A stretch of 64,000 nt of DNA, from the NCBI GenBank assembly GCA_035637115.1, contig DASPXV010000151.1:4394-68393 (forward strand), in the 5' to 3' direction. Origin of the DNA: JAICSD01 sp035637115. GTDB taxonomy: Bacteria; Acidobacteriota; Vicinamibacteria; Vicinamibacterales; 2-12-FULL-66-21. Shown here piece by piece: positions 23,256-31,752 of the stretch. The notes under the pieces are model-generated. The model ran no database searches. It worked only from the letters and a program-made list of their open reading frames with translations, and was not told where the DNA came from. A program made the translations under genes and the position numbers. How positions within the stretch are numbered: the first letter of the stretch is position 1; the number at the start of each line of letters is the position of its first letter.

Positions 23256-23722
23256 TGCCCAAAGTCCAGCAGCACGTGGGAGGGGGATCGGGACGCAGCC
23301 GGCGCGCGCGCGGCTCCCGTGTTGCCACTTCCCTCGCCGAGATCAACGTCGTCCCGCTCGTGGACGTGATGCTCGTGCTCCTGATCATCTTCATGGTGGC
23401 GGCGCCGATGATGACGCAGGGCATGCAGGTGCATCTGCCGGAGTCCCGCAGGGCGACGCCGCTGACGGCGCAGCCGATCTACGTGACTGTGCCTGTGTCG
23501 TTTTCCTCGCAGCGCAAGGTGCAGATCGGCGAAGACACGATTCCGATCGATATCCTGCCGGAGCGCGTGCGCCAGGCGCTGCTCGAGCGCGACGACAAAT
23601 CGCTGTTCGTGCGCGCGGACGGCGCCGTCGCCTACAAGGACATCGTCTACGTCTTCGACAAGCTCAAGTCGGCAGGCATCGAGAAGGTCGGACTGATCAC
23701 CGTTCCGGTGGGCTCACGCTAG
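23255..23722 (+). CDS. tolR: TolR/ExbD-type biopolymer transport protein
   Basis: A 155-residue protein with one N-terminal membrane helix. A basic, glycine-rich cytoplasmic head is followed by LAEINVVPLVDVMLVLLIIF (about 30-49), which contains the essential membrane aspartate, and then a periplasmic domain (LPESRRATPLTAQPIYVTV ... DKLKSAGIEKVGLITVPV). Its ATG shares one base with the tolQ stop. It partners TolQ in proton-driven force generation. Confidence 0.92.
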   Translation: MPKVQQHVGGGSGRSRRARGSRVATSLAEINVVPLVDVMLVLLIIFMVAAPMMTQGMQVHLPESRRATPLTAQPIYVTVPVSFSSQRKVQIGEDTIPIDILPERVRQALLERDDKSLFVRADGAVAYKDIVYVFDKLKSAGIEKVGLITVPVGSR

Positions 23723-24502
23723 ATGGACGCCGTTTCCGAGATCCTCGTCGACCGCGCGCGCGAGGCCGACAAGGTCACGCAGATGGTGATGCTGTCGTTC
23801 ATCGCGCACGCGGCAATCATCAGCGCGATCGCGATGATCCCTTCGAAGTGGAACACCGTGCCCGATCAGAGCCACGTGATGGTGATCTCCCTCGGCGGGG
23901 CGCCTGGTCCGGTGCAGGGTCGCAATCCGATGTCGGCGAAGCCGGTGCAGGAAGCCGTTCCGGAGACGGTCAAGCCGAAGAACGAAGCTCCCCCGGCGCT
24001 CGCCAAGCCGGAGATGATCGAACCGGTCAAGTCCGCACCGGTCGCGCCGAAGACGCCCGTAAAGCCGACGCCGCCCAAGGAAACGCCGCAACTCCGAGGG
24101 CGGACGCCGACGCAGGGGGCGGAGGTGAAAAGCGGTACGGCGAAGGTCGAGACCGGCAGCCAATCGCAGAGGGCGTTTGGCTTGGCCACCGGGGGCGCAG
24201 GCGGAGGCGCCGCCTACACCGACTACGCGGACTTCTGCTGCCCCGAGTATCTCGATCAAATGGTGATTTACGTGCGGCGCAACTGGCTGGAAAAGCAGGG
24301 ACAGGACGGACAGAACGTCGCGAAGTTCACGATCCGGCGCGACGGGACGATAACCGACGTCACGATCGAGACGCCGGCGAATCCCCTGCTCGACCTTGCC
24401 ACCAAACGCGCCCTGATCCAGACGCAGAAGCTGCCGCCGCTGCCGGCGGCGTTTACACCGCCACAACTGACCGTGCATCTCGTTTTCCAATACAAACGGT
24501 AA
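23723..24502 (+). CDS. TolA/TonB-like energy-transducing protein
   Basis: A 259-residue protein with an N-terminal cytoplasmic stretch and one membrane helix (about 22-40, MVMLSFIAHAAIISAIAMI). A long proline/lysine-rich periplasmic spacer follows (about 60-150, KPVQEAVPETVKPKNEAPPA and similar), then a C-terminal TonB/TolA-like domain (VIYVRRNWLEKQGQDGQN, FTIRRDGTITDVTIETPAN, LTVHLVFQYKR). It starts immediately after the tolR stop. By position it is the TolA of the operon, spanning the periplasm to Pal or TolB; the C-terminal domain resembles TonB as much as TolA, so the symbol is left open. Confidence 0.85.
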   Translation: MDAVSEILVDRAREADKVTQMVMLSFIAHAAIISAIAMIPSKWNTVPDQSHVMVISLGGAPGPVQGRNPMSAKPVQEAVPETVKPKNEAPPALAKPEMIEPVKSAPVAPKTPVKPTPPKETPQLRGRTPTQGAEVKSGTAKVETGSQSQRAFGLATGGAGGGAAYTDYADFCCPEYLDQMVIYVRRNWLEKQGQDGQNVAKFTIRRDGTITDVTIETPANPLLDLATKRALIQTQKLPPLPAAFTPPQLTVHLVFQYKR

Positions 24503-25893
24503 TGATGAGAACAGTCCTGACATGCTTCGCAGTTGCCGCAGTGTCGCTGACGCTGTGGGGCCAGCAGGCGCAGCCGCCGCAGCAGCAACCGCCGCCTCCG
24601 CCGCAGCAACCCACGGACATCCGGTTCGTGATCACCGGGTCCGGCGGCTCAGCGCCGAAGCTCGCGGTGGCCGGCTTCATTCCGCTTTCGTCCGACACGG
24701 AGACCGTCGCCGCCGCAAAGACGATCGGCGACGTGCTCTACGACGACATCGCGTACGAGCGCGAGTACTACATGATCGCGAAGGACGCGGTCGCCACGGT
24801 GCCGAAGCCCACGTCCATCGATCAGGTGCCACTCGATCGCTGGAAAGAGCTCAACGCCGATGGTGTGCTCGTCGGCAGCGTGCGCAAGGGACCGAGCGGA
24901 ATCATCGTCCAGGTGCGCCTGATCAAGGTCGCGACCGGTGAGTCGGCGTTCGGCAAGGAATACAGTGGCTCTGTCGCGAACCCGCGCCGGTTCGCCCACA
25001 CGATCTGGGACGAGATGTACAAGCAGCAGCTGCAGGGGCGCGGCGTGGCGCGCACGCGCCTGACGTTCTCGTCAGACCGCACGGCGGATCTGATCAAAGG
25101 ACCGGTCGCGAACCGCGACGTCCAGGAAATCTTCATCGCCGACTACGACGGCGCGAACCCGCGCAAGGTGACGAACACCAAGACGCTGAACATCACGCCG
25201 ACCTGGTCGCCCGACGGGCAGATCATCGCCTACACGAGCTACCGGCCGTCGGGTGGCATGGGCATGTTCCAAGACATCGTCCTCTCGTTCATCGAGACGG
25301 GGGATCGCCGGACGCCCGCGAACGGGGATCCGCTGAAGCAGAATTATCTGCCCGTCTGGTCGCCGGACGGTTCGAAGATCGCCTTCACGACGAACCGCGA
25401 CGGTAATCCGGAGATCTACGTGATGAACCGGGATGGCAGCGGCCTGAAGCGGATGACGAACAGTCCGGCGATTGACGTCACCCCAACGTGGTCACCGACG
25501 GGCGGGCAGCTCGCATGGGTGTCGGACCGCACGGGGAACCCGAAGATCTACATAATGAACGCTGACGGTACCGGACAGCGCGCGCTTGGCGGCGACACCT
25601 ATTGCGACCGCCCCACGTGGTCGAGCGCGCCGTTCAACGAGATCGCGTACGCGGTGCGCACCGGGCCTGGTTACGACATCAAGGTCTACAGCTTCGCGAC
25701 CGGCCAGGCGACGAGGATCACCGATGGGATCGGCAGCAACGAGAGTCCGGCGTTCTCCCCCAACGGGCGGCACATCGCGTTCACGTCGACGCGGAACGGC
25801 AAAGTGCAGATTTATACGATCGCGCGGGACGGCAACGATCTCCGGCAGATCACGCGCGAGGGCAACAACAAGTTTCCTAATTGGTCGCAGTAA
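24502..25893 (+). CDS. tolB: Tol-Pal system protein TolB
   Basis: About 463 residues. ATG 24502 overlaps the previous stop by one base (ATG 24505 is possible). A signal peptide at 1-20 ends LTLWGQQAQ, followed by a Pro/Gln-rich linker. The N-terminal TolB domain (KLAVAGFIPLSSDTET to about 165) precedes a six-bladed propeller of PD40 repeats, each with the WSPDG/FTTNRDGNPEIYVMNRDG signature (five to six seen from residue 230 on). TolB is a periplasmic partner of Pal and TolA. Length and layout are normal. Confidence 0.95.
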   Translation: MMRTVLTCFAVAAVSLTLWGQQAQPPQQQPPPPPQQPTDIRFVITGSGGSAPKLAVAGFIPLSSDTETVAAAKTIGDVLYDDIAYEREYYMIAKDAVATVPKPTSIDQVPLDRWKELNADGVLVGSVRKGPSGIIVQVRLIKVATGESAFGKEYSGSVANPRRFAHTIWDEMYKQQLQGRGVARTRLTFSSDRTADLIKGPVANRDVQEIFIADYDGANPRKVTNTKTLNITPTWSPDGQIIAYTSYRPSGGMGMFQDIVLSFIETGDRRTPANGDPLKQNYLPVWSPDGSKIAFTTNRDGNPEIYVMNRDGSGLKRMTNSPAIDVTPTWSPTGGQLAWVSDRTGNPKIYIMNADGTGQRALGGDTYCDRPTWSSAPFNEIAYAVRTGPGYDIKVYSFATGQATRITDGIGSNESPAFSPNGRHIAFTSTRNGKVQIYTIARDGNDLRQITREGNNKFPNWSQ

Positions 25894-25944
25894 CGCCTGG
25901 TGCGCGTTTTCGGAAAACGAAGGTTACGGAGTGAGCAGGGACAG

Positions 25945-26520
25945 ATGAGACATACACAGTTAGCGGTGATCGCGGTGCTCGTGGCGGTCGTGGGCGCCGG
26001 CGCGTGCGGCAAGAAGAAGCCGCCGGTCGCGAGGCCGATGCCGCCGCCGACAACCACGGGCACCACGGCAACTCCCACCCCGGCGCCGCCCACGCCGGTG
26101 CCGGATACGACGCCGATTCCGCCCGAGCCGAAGATCTCCGAGGATCCGCTGGTGAGCGGAGATCTCGACGTCATCAACAAGAATTCACCGTTTCAACCGG
26201 TTTTCTTCGGCCTCGACAGCTTCGAAGTGGATGGCACGGCACAGCAGGCGCTGAACACCAACGCGGGTATCCTGAAGAAGTACCCGACGTGGGTGATCAC
26301 GCTCGAGGGGCACTGCGACGAGCGCGGCACCGCGGAGTACAACCTCGCCCTCGGCGAAAAGCGCGCCCTCGCGGCAAAGACGTATCTCGTGTCGCTCGGC
26401 GTGCCGGCCGATCGCCTGCGGACCGTCAGTTATGGCAAGGAATTTCCATTCGATCCGGGCCACGACGAATCGGCATGGTCGAAGAACCGCCGCGCCCATT
26501 TCGTCGTCACGAGCAAGTAA
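25945..26520 (+). CDS. pal: Peptidoglycan-associated lipoprotein Pal
   Basis: A 191-residue outer-membrane lipoprotein. Start ATG 25945; the lipobox ends VVGAGAC with the lipidated cysteine near residue 21, then a Pro/Thr-rich linker. The OmpA-like peptidoglycan-binding domain spans about 85-190: PVFFGLDSFEVDG, ITLEGHCDERGTAEYNLALG and RAHFVVTS. It anchors the outer membrane to peptidoglycan and is moved by the Tol motor to division sites. It lies 51 bp after tolB and 16 bp before cpoB. Confidence 0.95.
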   Translation: MRHTQLAVIAVLVAVVGAGACGKKKPPVARPMPPPTTTGTTATPTPAPPTPVPDTTPIPPEPKISEDPLVSGDLDVINKNSPFQPVFFGLDSFEVDGTAQQALNTNAGILKKYPTWVITLEGHCDERGTAEYNLALGEKRALAAKTYLVSLGVPADRLRTVSYGKEFPFDPGHDESAWSKNRRAHFVVTSK

Positions 26521-26536
26521 CCAGGAGCAACACGCG

Positions 26537-27376
26537 ATGAAGGTTTGCCGCACGCTATCCGTACTTCTTCTCGCGCTGGCAGCGCAGGCGCAGCCTGCGG
26601 CGGCTGCCGCGAATAAAGAGCACTTGCAGCTGATGGCTGAGATTCGGATGCTCCAGGAGCAGAACCAGCAGCTGCAGCAGCTGCTCGGAACGCTGCAGGA
26701 TACGTTGAAGACCGTGACCACGAAACTGGACGACCAGTCCGCAGCGACGCGGAAAGCCATGGCCGACCAGACGCTCGCCGTCAACAACATCGGCGACAAC
26801 GTGCGCACGCTGCGGGAGAAGACGGACGAGACAAACGTCAGGATCTCGACTGTCTCGCAGGAGATCGAGGCGCTCCGGCAGGGGATCACGTCGCAGCCGG
26901 CGCCGACGCCGGTCACGAATCCCGTCGAACCCGCCGGCGCGCAGCCTCCCGCGGGCGCGAATCCGCCGCCCGTCTCGACGACGCCGCAGACCGTCTCACC
27001 GTCGCGGATGTTCGAGGCGAGTTACGACGACTACACCGCGGGCCGCTTCGATCTCGCGATCCAGGGATTCGAAGGATTCATCCAGGCGTTTCCGCGCCTG
27101 AGCCAGGCGGCCGACGCGCGGTACAACATCGGGATGTCGTACTACAACCTCAGTAACTGGGCGAAAGCACGCGAGTCGTTCCAGAAGGTCATCTCTGACT
27201 ATCCGCAGAACACCGATCGCGTCTCGGAGGCATATTACAAACTGGGCCAGACATTCGAGCGCCTTGGCCAGGTCGACAACGCCAAACGCGCGTACGAAAC
27301 CCTGATCCAGAAATTCTCGTCGACGTTTTCAGCCAGCCAGGCGAGGCAAGCGCTCGATCGGTTGAATAGACGGTAA
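26537..27376 (+). CDS. cpoB: Cell division coordinator CpoB (YbgF) homologue
   Basis: A 279-residue periplasmic protein; start ATG 26537 with AGGAG at 26523. The signal peptide (1-25, LSVLLLALAAQAQPAAA) precedes a coiled coil (about 30-115, LQEQNQQLQQLLGTLQDTLK) and a Pro-rich linker. C-terminal TPR repeats follow (about 160-275: FEASYDDYTAGRFDLAIQGF, ADARYNIGMSYYNLSNW, YYKLGQTFERLGQ). CpoB links Tol-Pal with peptidoglycan synthesis. The last codons and TAA are built from AGACGGT heptads, i.e. the repeat array has reached into the coding end. Confidence 0.93.
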   Translation: MKVCRTLSVLLLALAAQAQPAAAAANKEHLQLMAEIRMLQEQNQQLQQLLGTLQDTLKTVTTKLDDQSAATRKAMADQTLAVNNIGDNVRTLREKTDETNVRISTVSQEIEALRQGITSQPAPTPVTNPVEPAGAQPPAGANPPPVSTTPQTVSPSRMFEASYDDYTAGRFDLAIQGFEGFIQAFPRLSQAADARYNIGMSYYNLSNWAKARESFQKVISDYPQNTDRVSEAYYKLGQTFERLGQVDNAKRAYETLIQKFSSTFSASQARQALDRLNRR

Positions 27377-27469
27377 ACAGTAAGCAGTAGACGGTAGACC
27401 GTAGACGGTAGACGGTAGACGGTAGACGGTAAAACACTACCGTCTACGTATTACCTTCTACCGTCGACG
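27368..27469. repeat. AGACGGT heptad array between convergent cpoB and ssb
   Basis: There are nine contiguous 7-bp units at 27368-27430, of which six are exact AGACGGT (27368, 27389, 27403, 27410, 27417, 27424), and three are variants (AAACAGT, AAGCAGT, AGACCGT). After an 8-bp centre the reverse-complement units follow (ACCGTCT at 27439, then ACGTATT, ACCTTCT, ACCGTCG to 27466). The first unit covers the cpoB stop codon and the last lies 4 bp from the ssb stop, so each gene end carries the unit in its own orientation. The whole is a long imperfect hairpin and could serve as a bidirectional terminator. Confidence 0.88.
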
Positions 27470-27472
27470 TTT

Positions 27473-27946
27473 TTAGAACGGAATATCGTCGTCCGTCAGC
27501 TCGCTGATCGGTTCCCCCATTGACTCGTGCTCGCCGCCACCCGCCGCGGCGCCCGCGGGCGCGCCGGCTCCGCGCTGCTGCTGCGAGCGGCCGCCACCGC
27601 CCATACCACCGCCACCGCCGCCGAGCAGGACGATCCGGTCGCCGCGGATCTCAGTGGTGTACTTGTCGTTCCCGTCCTTGTCCTGCCACTTGCGCGTCTG
27701 CAGCCGCCCCTCGACGTAGATCTGCTTCCCCTTCGTCAGGTACTCGGACAACGACTCCGCGGATTTGCCCCACAGGACGATGCGGTGCCATTCGGTCTTT
27801 TCCTGTTTCTGGCCGGACGTCTTGTCGTTCCACACTTCCGTCGTCGCGAGATTGAGCGTCGCGACGGGGGCGCCGCCGGGCGTGTAGCGCAGCTCCGCGT
27901 CCCTCCCGAGATTGCCGACCAGGATTACCTTGTTCACGCTTCCCAT
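27473..27946 (-). CDS. ssb: Single-stranded DNA-binding protein
   Basis: A 157-residue SSB. The OB fold occupies about 1-110 (MGSVNKVILVGNLGRDAELR, EKTEWHRIVLWGKSAESLSEY, GKQIYVEGRLQTRKWQDKDG). A Gly/Gln-rich disordered linker follows, and the acidic tip DDDIPF recruits replication and repair proteins. The length is typical. It is the last gene of the long minus-strand run and lies tail-to-tail with cpoB, with the AGACGGT array between them. Confidence 0.97.
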   Translation of the reverse strand: MGSVNKVILVGNLGRDAELRYTPGGAPVATLNLATTEVWNDKTSGQKQEKTEWHRIVLWGKSAESLSEYLTKGKQIYVEGRLQTRKWQDKDGNDKYTTEIRGDRIVLLGGGGGGMGGGGRSQQQRGAGAPAGAAAGGGEHESMGEPISELTDDDIPF

Positions 27947-27971
27947 CGTTTATTCCTCTCTGACCTCTCGT

Positions 27972-28340
27972 TTAGGACTGGCGTCCGTACCGGTCCTCTA
28001 AGCGCACCACGTCCTGGAGCTCCGGCGTTGAAACCTCGAAGATATCGCAGTCGGTGATGGCCGTCATGCGGTGAACCGTTTTCGGGACTACATGGACGGC
28101 TTCGCCCGGCTTCATCTCCCGTTTCGTGAGCGGTCCCCCGGCGGTGCCTTCGTGCCCCTCGGCAATCTCGAACAACATCCGCCCGGACCACAGGAAAATC
28201 GTTTCATCTTTCTGGTTGTGGTACTGCAGGCTGAGGGCGTGGCCCGCGTTGACGTGGATCAACTTCCCCACATACCGCTCGGTCTTCGCCCAGTGCAGCT
28301 CGTAACCCCACGGCTTCTCCACTCGCGTCGGTTCACTCAA
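27972..28340 (-). CDS. Cupin-domain protein, mannose-6-phosphate-isomerase-like
   Basis: A 122-residue single-domain cupin that begins VEKPWGYELHWAKTERYVGKL, as in the C-terminal cupin of mannose-1-phosphate guanylyltransferase / phosphomannose isomerase type II. The metal-site region is LSLQYHNQKDETIFLWSG and MKPGEAVHVVPKTVHRM. It may be a small sugar-phosphate isomerase or a regulator. It lies between ptsI (36 bp upstream) and ssb (25 bp downstream), so a link to sugar metabolism is plausible. The substrate is not determined. Confidence 0.75.
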   Translation of the reverse strand: MSEPTRVEKPWGYELHWAKTERYVGKLIHVNAGHALSLQYHNQKDETIFLWSGRMLFEIAEGHEGTAGGPLTKREMKPGEAVHVVPKTVHRMTAITDCDIFEVSTPELQDVVRLEDRYGRQS

Positions 28341-28376
28341 CTATCGCTCCTTGTCGTGACAGGGAAGGTCAATCCG

Positions 28377-30104
28377 TCAGCGTGATTTCAGCGCGGCCAT
28401 GGATTCCGCCAGCACCTTTTCGACCTCGCCTGCCGTTGCTGCCTTCAGCGCGCGGCTCGCCAGGCGCGCGGTTTCCGGAATCCGCAGTCCGCGGACAACC
28501 TGCTTGGCGATCGGGATGGATGCCGGCGTCATGCTGAACTCGCGCAGGCCGAGTCCGGTCAGCAGCGGCAGCAGCACAGGGTCCGCCGCCATTTCGCCGC
28601 AGACCGAGACCGGCAGGCCGCTGCGTCGTGCACCGCGGGCAACGTGACGCAGTACGCGCAGGATCGCCGGGTGAAGCGGCGCGTACATGTCCGACACGCG
28701 GTCGTCGGTACGGTCCACCGCGAGACAGTACTGGATCAAATCGTTCGTGCCGATGCTGACGAAGTCCGCCTCCCTGGCGAGCAGATCGATCGTCAGCGCG
28801 GCCGATGGCACTTCGATCATGATGCCGATCGGAACATCCGGCACGGAAAGGCCTCGCGCCTGCAGCGCCGAGGCCGCATGCTGGACCGCCGTGCGCGCGG
28901 CGCGCAGCTCCTCCACGCCGGTTACGAACGGGAACATGATCCGGAGCGGCCCGTGGACGGCGGCGCGCAACAACGCGCGCAGCTGCGCCTGGAACACTTC
29001 CTCGAACGACAGGCTCAGGCGCAGGCCGCGCAGCCCCAGCGGCGAACGCGGATGCTCGCCATGGGTCAGTCCCATTTGCGCCTCGGTGACGTCGAACGTG
29101 CGGACCGTCACGCGGCCTCCGCCCATCGCCTCGATCAGCCGCACGTACACGGCGTACTGCGCCTCCTCGTCAAGCCCCGCGGCGCTCGTACCGGCGAGGA
29201 GGAATTCCGATCGATACAGCCCGATCCCCTCCGCGCCGCGCAGCCGCGCGCGCTTCCCCTCTTCGGGTAACTCGACGTTCGCCTCGATCCGGATCAGCGT
29301 ACCGTCCGCCGTGACGGCAGGAAGTGTGGAGTATTCGTCGAGCGACCGTTCGTATGCGCGACGTTTCTTCGACCGCGCTTCCAGTTCCGCGAGCAGATCC
29401 GGCGGCGGATCGACGAGGACCTCACCCGCCGAGCCGTCGACTGCGAGCAGCGCGCCTGGTGCGATGACGCCGCTGGCGTGACGCACGCCTGACACGGCGG
29501 GCAAGTGAATCGAACGCGCGAGAATCGCGGTGTGATACGTCCAGCTGCCCGCATCCGTCACGAATCCCGCGAGCCGCTCCAAATCCAGTTGCGCGATGAG
29601 CGACGGGCTCAGCTCCTCTGCCACGAGGACCAGCGGTCCTTCGATGTCACGAAACAAATCCATCGGATTGCCGTCCGCGCACAGGTTCATGCACAGCCGT
29701 CCGACGACGTCGGCGACGTCCCCTTTGCGCTCGCGCAGGTAAGGATCGTCGAGCTGGTCGAACAGCGCGGACACTTCATCGAGCGCCCGCTGCAGCGCGG
29801 ACTCGGCGTTCAGCCGCTCGTTGCGGATGATCGCGGCCGCGCGATCGACGAGCATGGGATCGTCGAGCATCAGCAGCTGAGCGTCGAACAGGTAGGCGTG
29901 CTCCGCCCCTGCTGCCGCGGCGATCCGCTCCTTCACGTGCCCGATCTGGACGCGCGCCTGGGCCCGCGCCGTATCGAGCCGCTCCAGCTCGCCGTCGACC
30001 CTCCGCTCGGGGATCCGGAACCGCAGGTTGCGCGTGCCGCGCGTGAACACGAGCGCGCGGCCGATCCCGATGCCGGGTGAAACGCCGAGTCCTTTCAGGC
30101 GCAT
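28377..30104 (-). CDS. ptsI: Phosphoenolpyruvate-protein phosphotransferase (PTS enzyme I)
   Basis: A 575-residue enzyme that autophosphorylates from PEP and passes the phosphate to HPr. The N-terminal HPr-binding helical domain is followed by the active-site histidine in SWTYHTAILARSIHLPAVSG (about residue 191), then the PEP-binding TIM barrel with GIGLYRSEFLLAG, IMFPFVTGVEELR, FVSIGTNDLIQY and the catalytic cysteine in VCGEMAADP. The usual GGxTSHTAI reads SWTYHTAI here, a modest deviation around the conserved His. The start overlaps ptsH by 10 bp. No sugar-specific EIIB/EIIC is in the window, so EI probably feeds a regulatory PTS. Confidence 0.94.
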   Translation of the reverse strand: MRLKGLGVSPGIGIGRALVFTRGTRNLRFRIPERRVDGELERLDTARAQARVQIGHVKERIAAAAGAEHAYLFDAQLLMLDDPMLVDRAAAIIRNERLNAESALQRALDEVSALFDQLDDPYLRERKGDVADVVGRLCMNLCADGNPMDLFRDIEGPLVLVAEELSPSLIAQLDLERLAGFVTDAGSWTYHTAILARSIHLPAVSGVRHASGVIAPGALLAVDGSAGEVLVDPPPDLLAELEARSKKRRAYERSLDEYSTLPAVTADGTLIRIEANVELPEEGKRARLRGAEGIGLYRSEFLLAGTSAAGLDEEAQYAVYVRLIEAMGGGRVTVRTFDVTEAQMGLTHGEHPRSPLGLRGLRLSLSFEEVFQAQLRALLRAAVHGPLRIMFPFVTGVEELRAARTAVQHAASALQARGLSVPDVPIGIMIEVPSAALTIDLLAREADFVSIGTNDLIQYCLAVDRTDDRVSDMYAPLHPAILRVLRHVARGARRSGLPVSVCGEMAADPVLLPLLTGLGLREFSMTPASIPIAKQVVRGLRIPETARLASRALKAATAGEVEKVLAESMAALKSR

Positions 30105-30370
30105 GACACCTCGTCGAAGCCGCGTTCAACGAGGGCGCAGAGCGCGGCGATCGCCTGCTCCTCGTCGGGGCCGTCAGTCGTGATCCGGATCGCGCTGCCC
30201 TGCGCGGCCGCGAGCAGCAGCAGTCCCATGATGCTCTTACCGTCCACCTCGCGGCCGCCGCGCGCCACCTGCACGTGGGCGGCGAACCGCCCCGCCGTGT
30301 GCACGAACTTTGCGGCGGCGCGCGCATGCAGACCCAGCGAATTCTGAATCACGATCTCACAGCTTTTCAC
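30095..30370 (-). CDS. ptsH: Phosphocarrier protein HPr
   Basis: A 91-residue HPr with the phospho-accepting His15 in LGLHARAA and a regulatory Ser46 in DGKSIMGLLLL. His15 is phosphorylated by EI; Ser46 is the known target of HprK, which is encoded 1.4 kb upstream in the same run. Both sites being intact argues that dual phosphorylation control operates. Its ATG overlaps the EIIA stop (ATGA). Confidence 0.95.
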   Translation of the reverse strand: MKSCEIVIQNSLGLHARAAAKFVHTAGRFAAHVQVARGGREVDGKSIMGLLLLAAAQGSAIRITTDGPDEEQAIAALCALVERGFDEVSCA

Positions 30371-30798
30371 TGCTTCTCCCCGCGAATGAGGTCCGAGGCG
30401 ACCCAGATCGCGTTGCGCCCCTGTTCGCGGATGTCGCGCGCGAGCGTCAGCAGGTCCATCTCTTTCAGCGGCCGCGCCAGTTTCATCAGCATCGCGAGAT
30501 TCAGCCCGGTGATCACTTCCACCTTGTCCGTCTCGACGAAGGTGACCCCCAGGTTCGCAGGCGTGCCGCCGAACATATCGGTCAGGACCAGCACGCCACC
30601 GGGCTTTTCCGGGGTCGCCACTTTACTCCGCACACGTTCGATCGCGCGACCGATCTCTTCCCGCGCCAGATCGACGTCGTCATGCCAGCCGATCGACACC
30701 GCGGTGAAATGCGGCAGGTCGCCGACGATCATTTCCGCCGCGTTCAGCAGCTCCGCGGCAAGCTGCCCGTGCGTCACGACAACGACTCCTACTTTCAT
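30367..30798 (-). CDS. PTS EIIA component, mannose/fructose (ManX) type
   Basis: A 143-residue EIIA(Man)-type domain. The active histidine is His10 in VVVVTHGQLAAELLNAAE, and the second signature is VLTDMFGGTPANLG. In species with complete mannose-class permeases this domain passes phosphate to EIIB. Here no EIIB/C/D is encoded nearby, so it may act as a signalling terminus, as proposed for alphaproteobacterial and deltaproteobacterial HprK-EIIA(Man) clusters. It lies 1 bp downstream of rapZ and overlaps ptsH. Confidence 0.93.
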   Translation of the reverse strand: MKVGVVVVTHGQLAAELLNAAEMIVGDLPHFTAVSIGWHDDVDLAREEIGRAIERVRSKVATPEKPGGVLVLTDMFGGTPANLGVTFVETDKVEVITGLNLAMLMKLARPLKEMDLLTLARDIREQGRNAIWVASDLIRGEKQ

Positions 30799-30799
30799 G

Positions 30800-31669
30800 T
30801 CAGTCGATCGCGATATCGCGATGCCGGACGCGCGGCTGGACGCCCTTCAGTCCCGCGAGCCCTTTCTTGATGGCTTCCGCGATCATCACCGAGCGGTGAC
30901 GGCCGCCGGTGCAGCCGACCCCGACGGTCAGGTACGACTTCCCTTCCGCGACGTATTGCGGGATCAGGAAACGCAGCAGGTTGAGCGTGTGTTCGAGGAA
31001 CTCGTGCGTGGCGTCCGACCTGTCGAGGAACGCCTTCACTTCGCGGTCCCGCCCCGTGTGCGGACGCAGCTTCGGCACGAAGTGCGGATTCGGAAGAAAG
31101 CGGACGTCGAACAGCAGGTCGGAGTCCACCGGAATGCCGTGCTTGAAACCGAAGCTCAGAATGGTGACGACCAGCTGCGAGCTCGGGGATCGGCCGCTTT
31201 CGACGTTGCGGAACGCGTGCCGCAGCTCGTGCACCGTCATGTTGGACGTGTCCACGACATGATCGGCCAGCCGGCGGAGCGGCTTCATGTGCTCCCGCTC
31301 CTCGCGGATGCCTTCCGCCGCGGAGCGATCGGGCGCCAGGGGATGCGGGCGGCGCGTCTCGCTGAACCGCCGCACCAGTACCTCGTCCGTCGCGTCGAGA
31401 AAGATCAGCACGGGATGCAGGTTCCGCATCTCTTTGAGACGCTTGAGCACTTTCGGCAGCTCGTCGAGCATCTTGCCTTCCCGCACATCCACCACCACCG
31501 CCGCGCGCCCGATCTCGCTGCCGGCGCGCAGCGTGAGTTCCGCCAGCATGGGCAGCAGCGCCACCGGCAGGTTATCCACGCAGAAGTAGCCGAGATCCTC
31601 CAGCGCGTGGATTGCCTGCGACTTGCCGGATCCCGAAAGCCCCGTCAGCACCACGAACCTGGACGCCAC
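30800..31669 (-). CDS. rapZ: RapZ/YvcJ-family nucleotide-binding RNase adapter protein
   Basis: About 289 residues. GTG 31669 is preferred (GAGG 6 nt upstream, family-typical length); GTG 31711 is an alternative that would add 14 arginine/alanine-rich residues. Seen: P-loop GLSGSGKS (about 10-17), YFCVDNLP, a Walker-B-like VVVDVRE, and the C-terminal domain with SFGFKHGIPVDSDLLFDVRF and VGVGCTGGRHRSV. In E. coli RapZ binds sRNA GlmZ/GlmY and controls glucosamine-6-phosphate synthase. A role in amino-sugar control would fit this bacterium but is inferred. It sits between hprK and EIIA, as in PTS(Ntr)-type clusters. Confidence 0.92.
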   Translation of the reverse strand: MASRFVVLTGLSGSGKSQAIHALEDLGYFCVDNLPVALLPMLAELTLRAGSEIGRAAVVVDVREGKMLDELPKVLKRLKEMRNLHPVLIFLDATDEVLVRRFSETRRPHPLAPDRSAAEGIREEREHMKPLRRLADHVVDTSNMTVHELRHAFRNVESGRSPSSQLVVTILSFGFKHGIPVDSDLLFDVRFLPNPHFVPKLRPHTGRDREVKAFLDRSDATHEFLEHTLNLLRFLIPQYVAEGKSYLTVGVGCTGGRHRSVMIAEAIKKGLAGLKGVQPRVRHRDIAID

Positions 31670-31752
31670 GGCCGTCCTCGCCGCACGGCGCGCGGCATGG
31701 CGACGTTCCACCCCCTTCGCTTCTTTGTTCCTGCTTCCTTCTTCCTTCTTTT

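Noticed and set aside
28377..30798. A sugar-transporting PTS operon
   Set aside because: EI, HPr and EIIA are present, but no membrane EIIC/EIID or EIIB gene occurs in the run, so sugar transport by this cluster is not supported.
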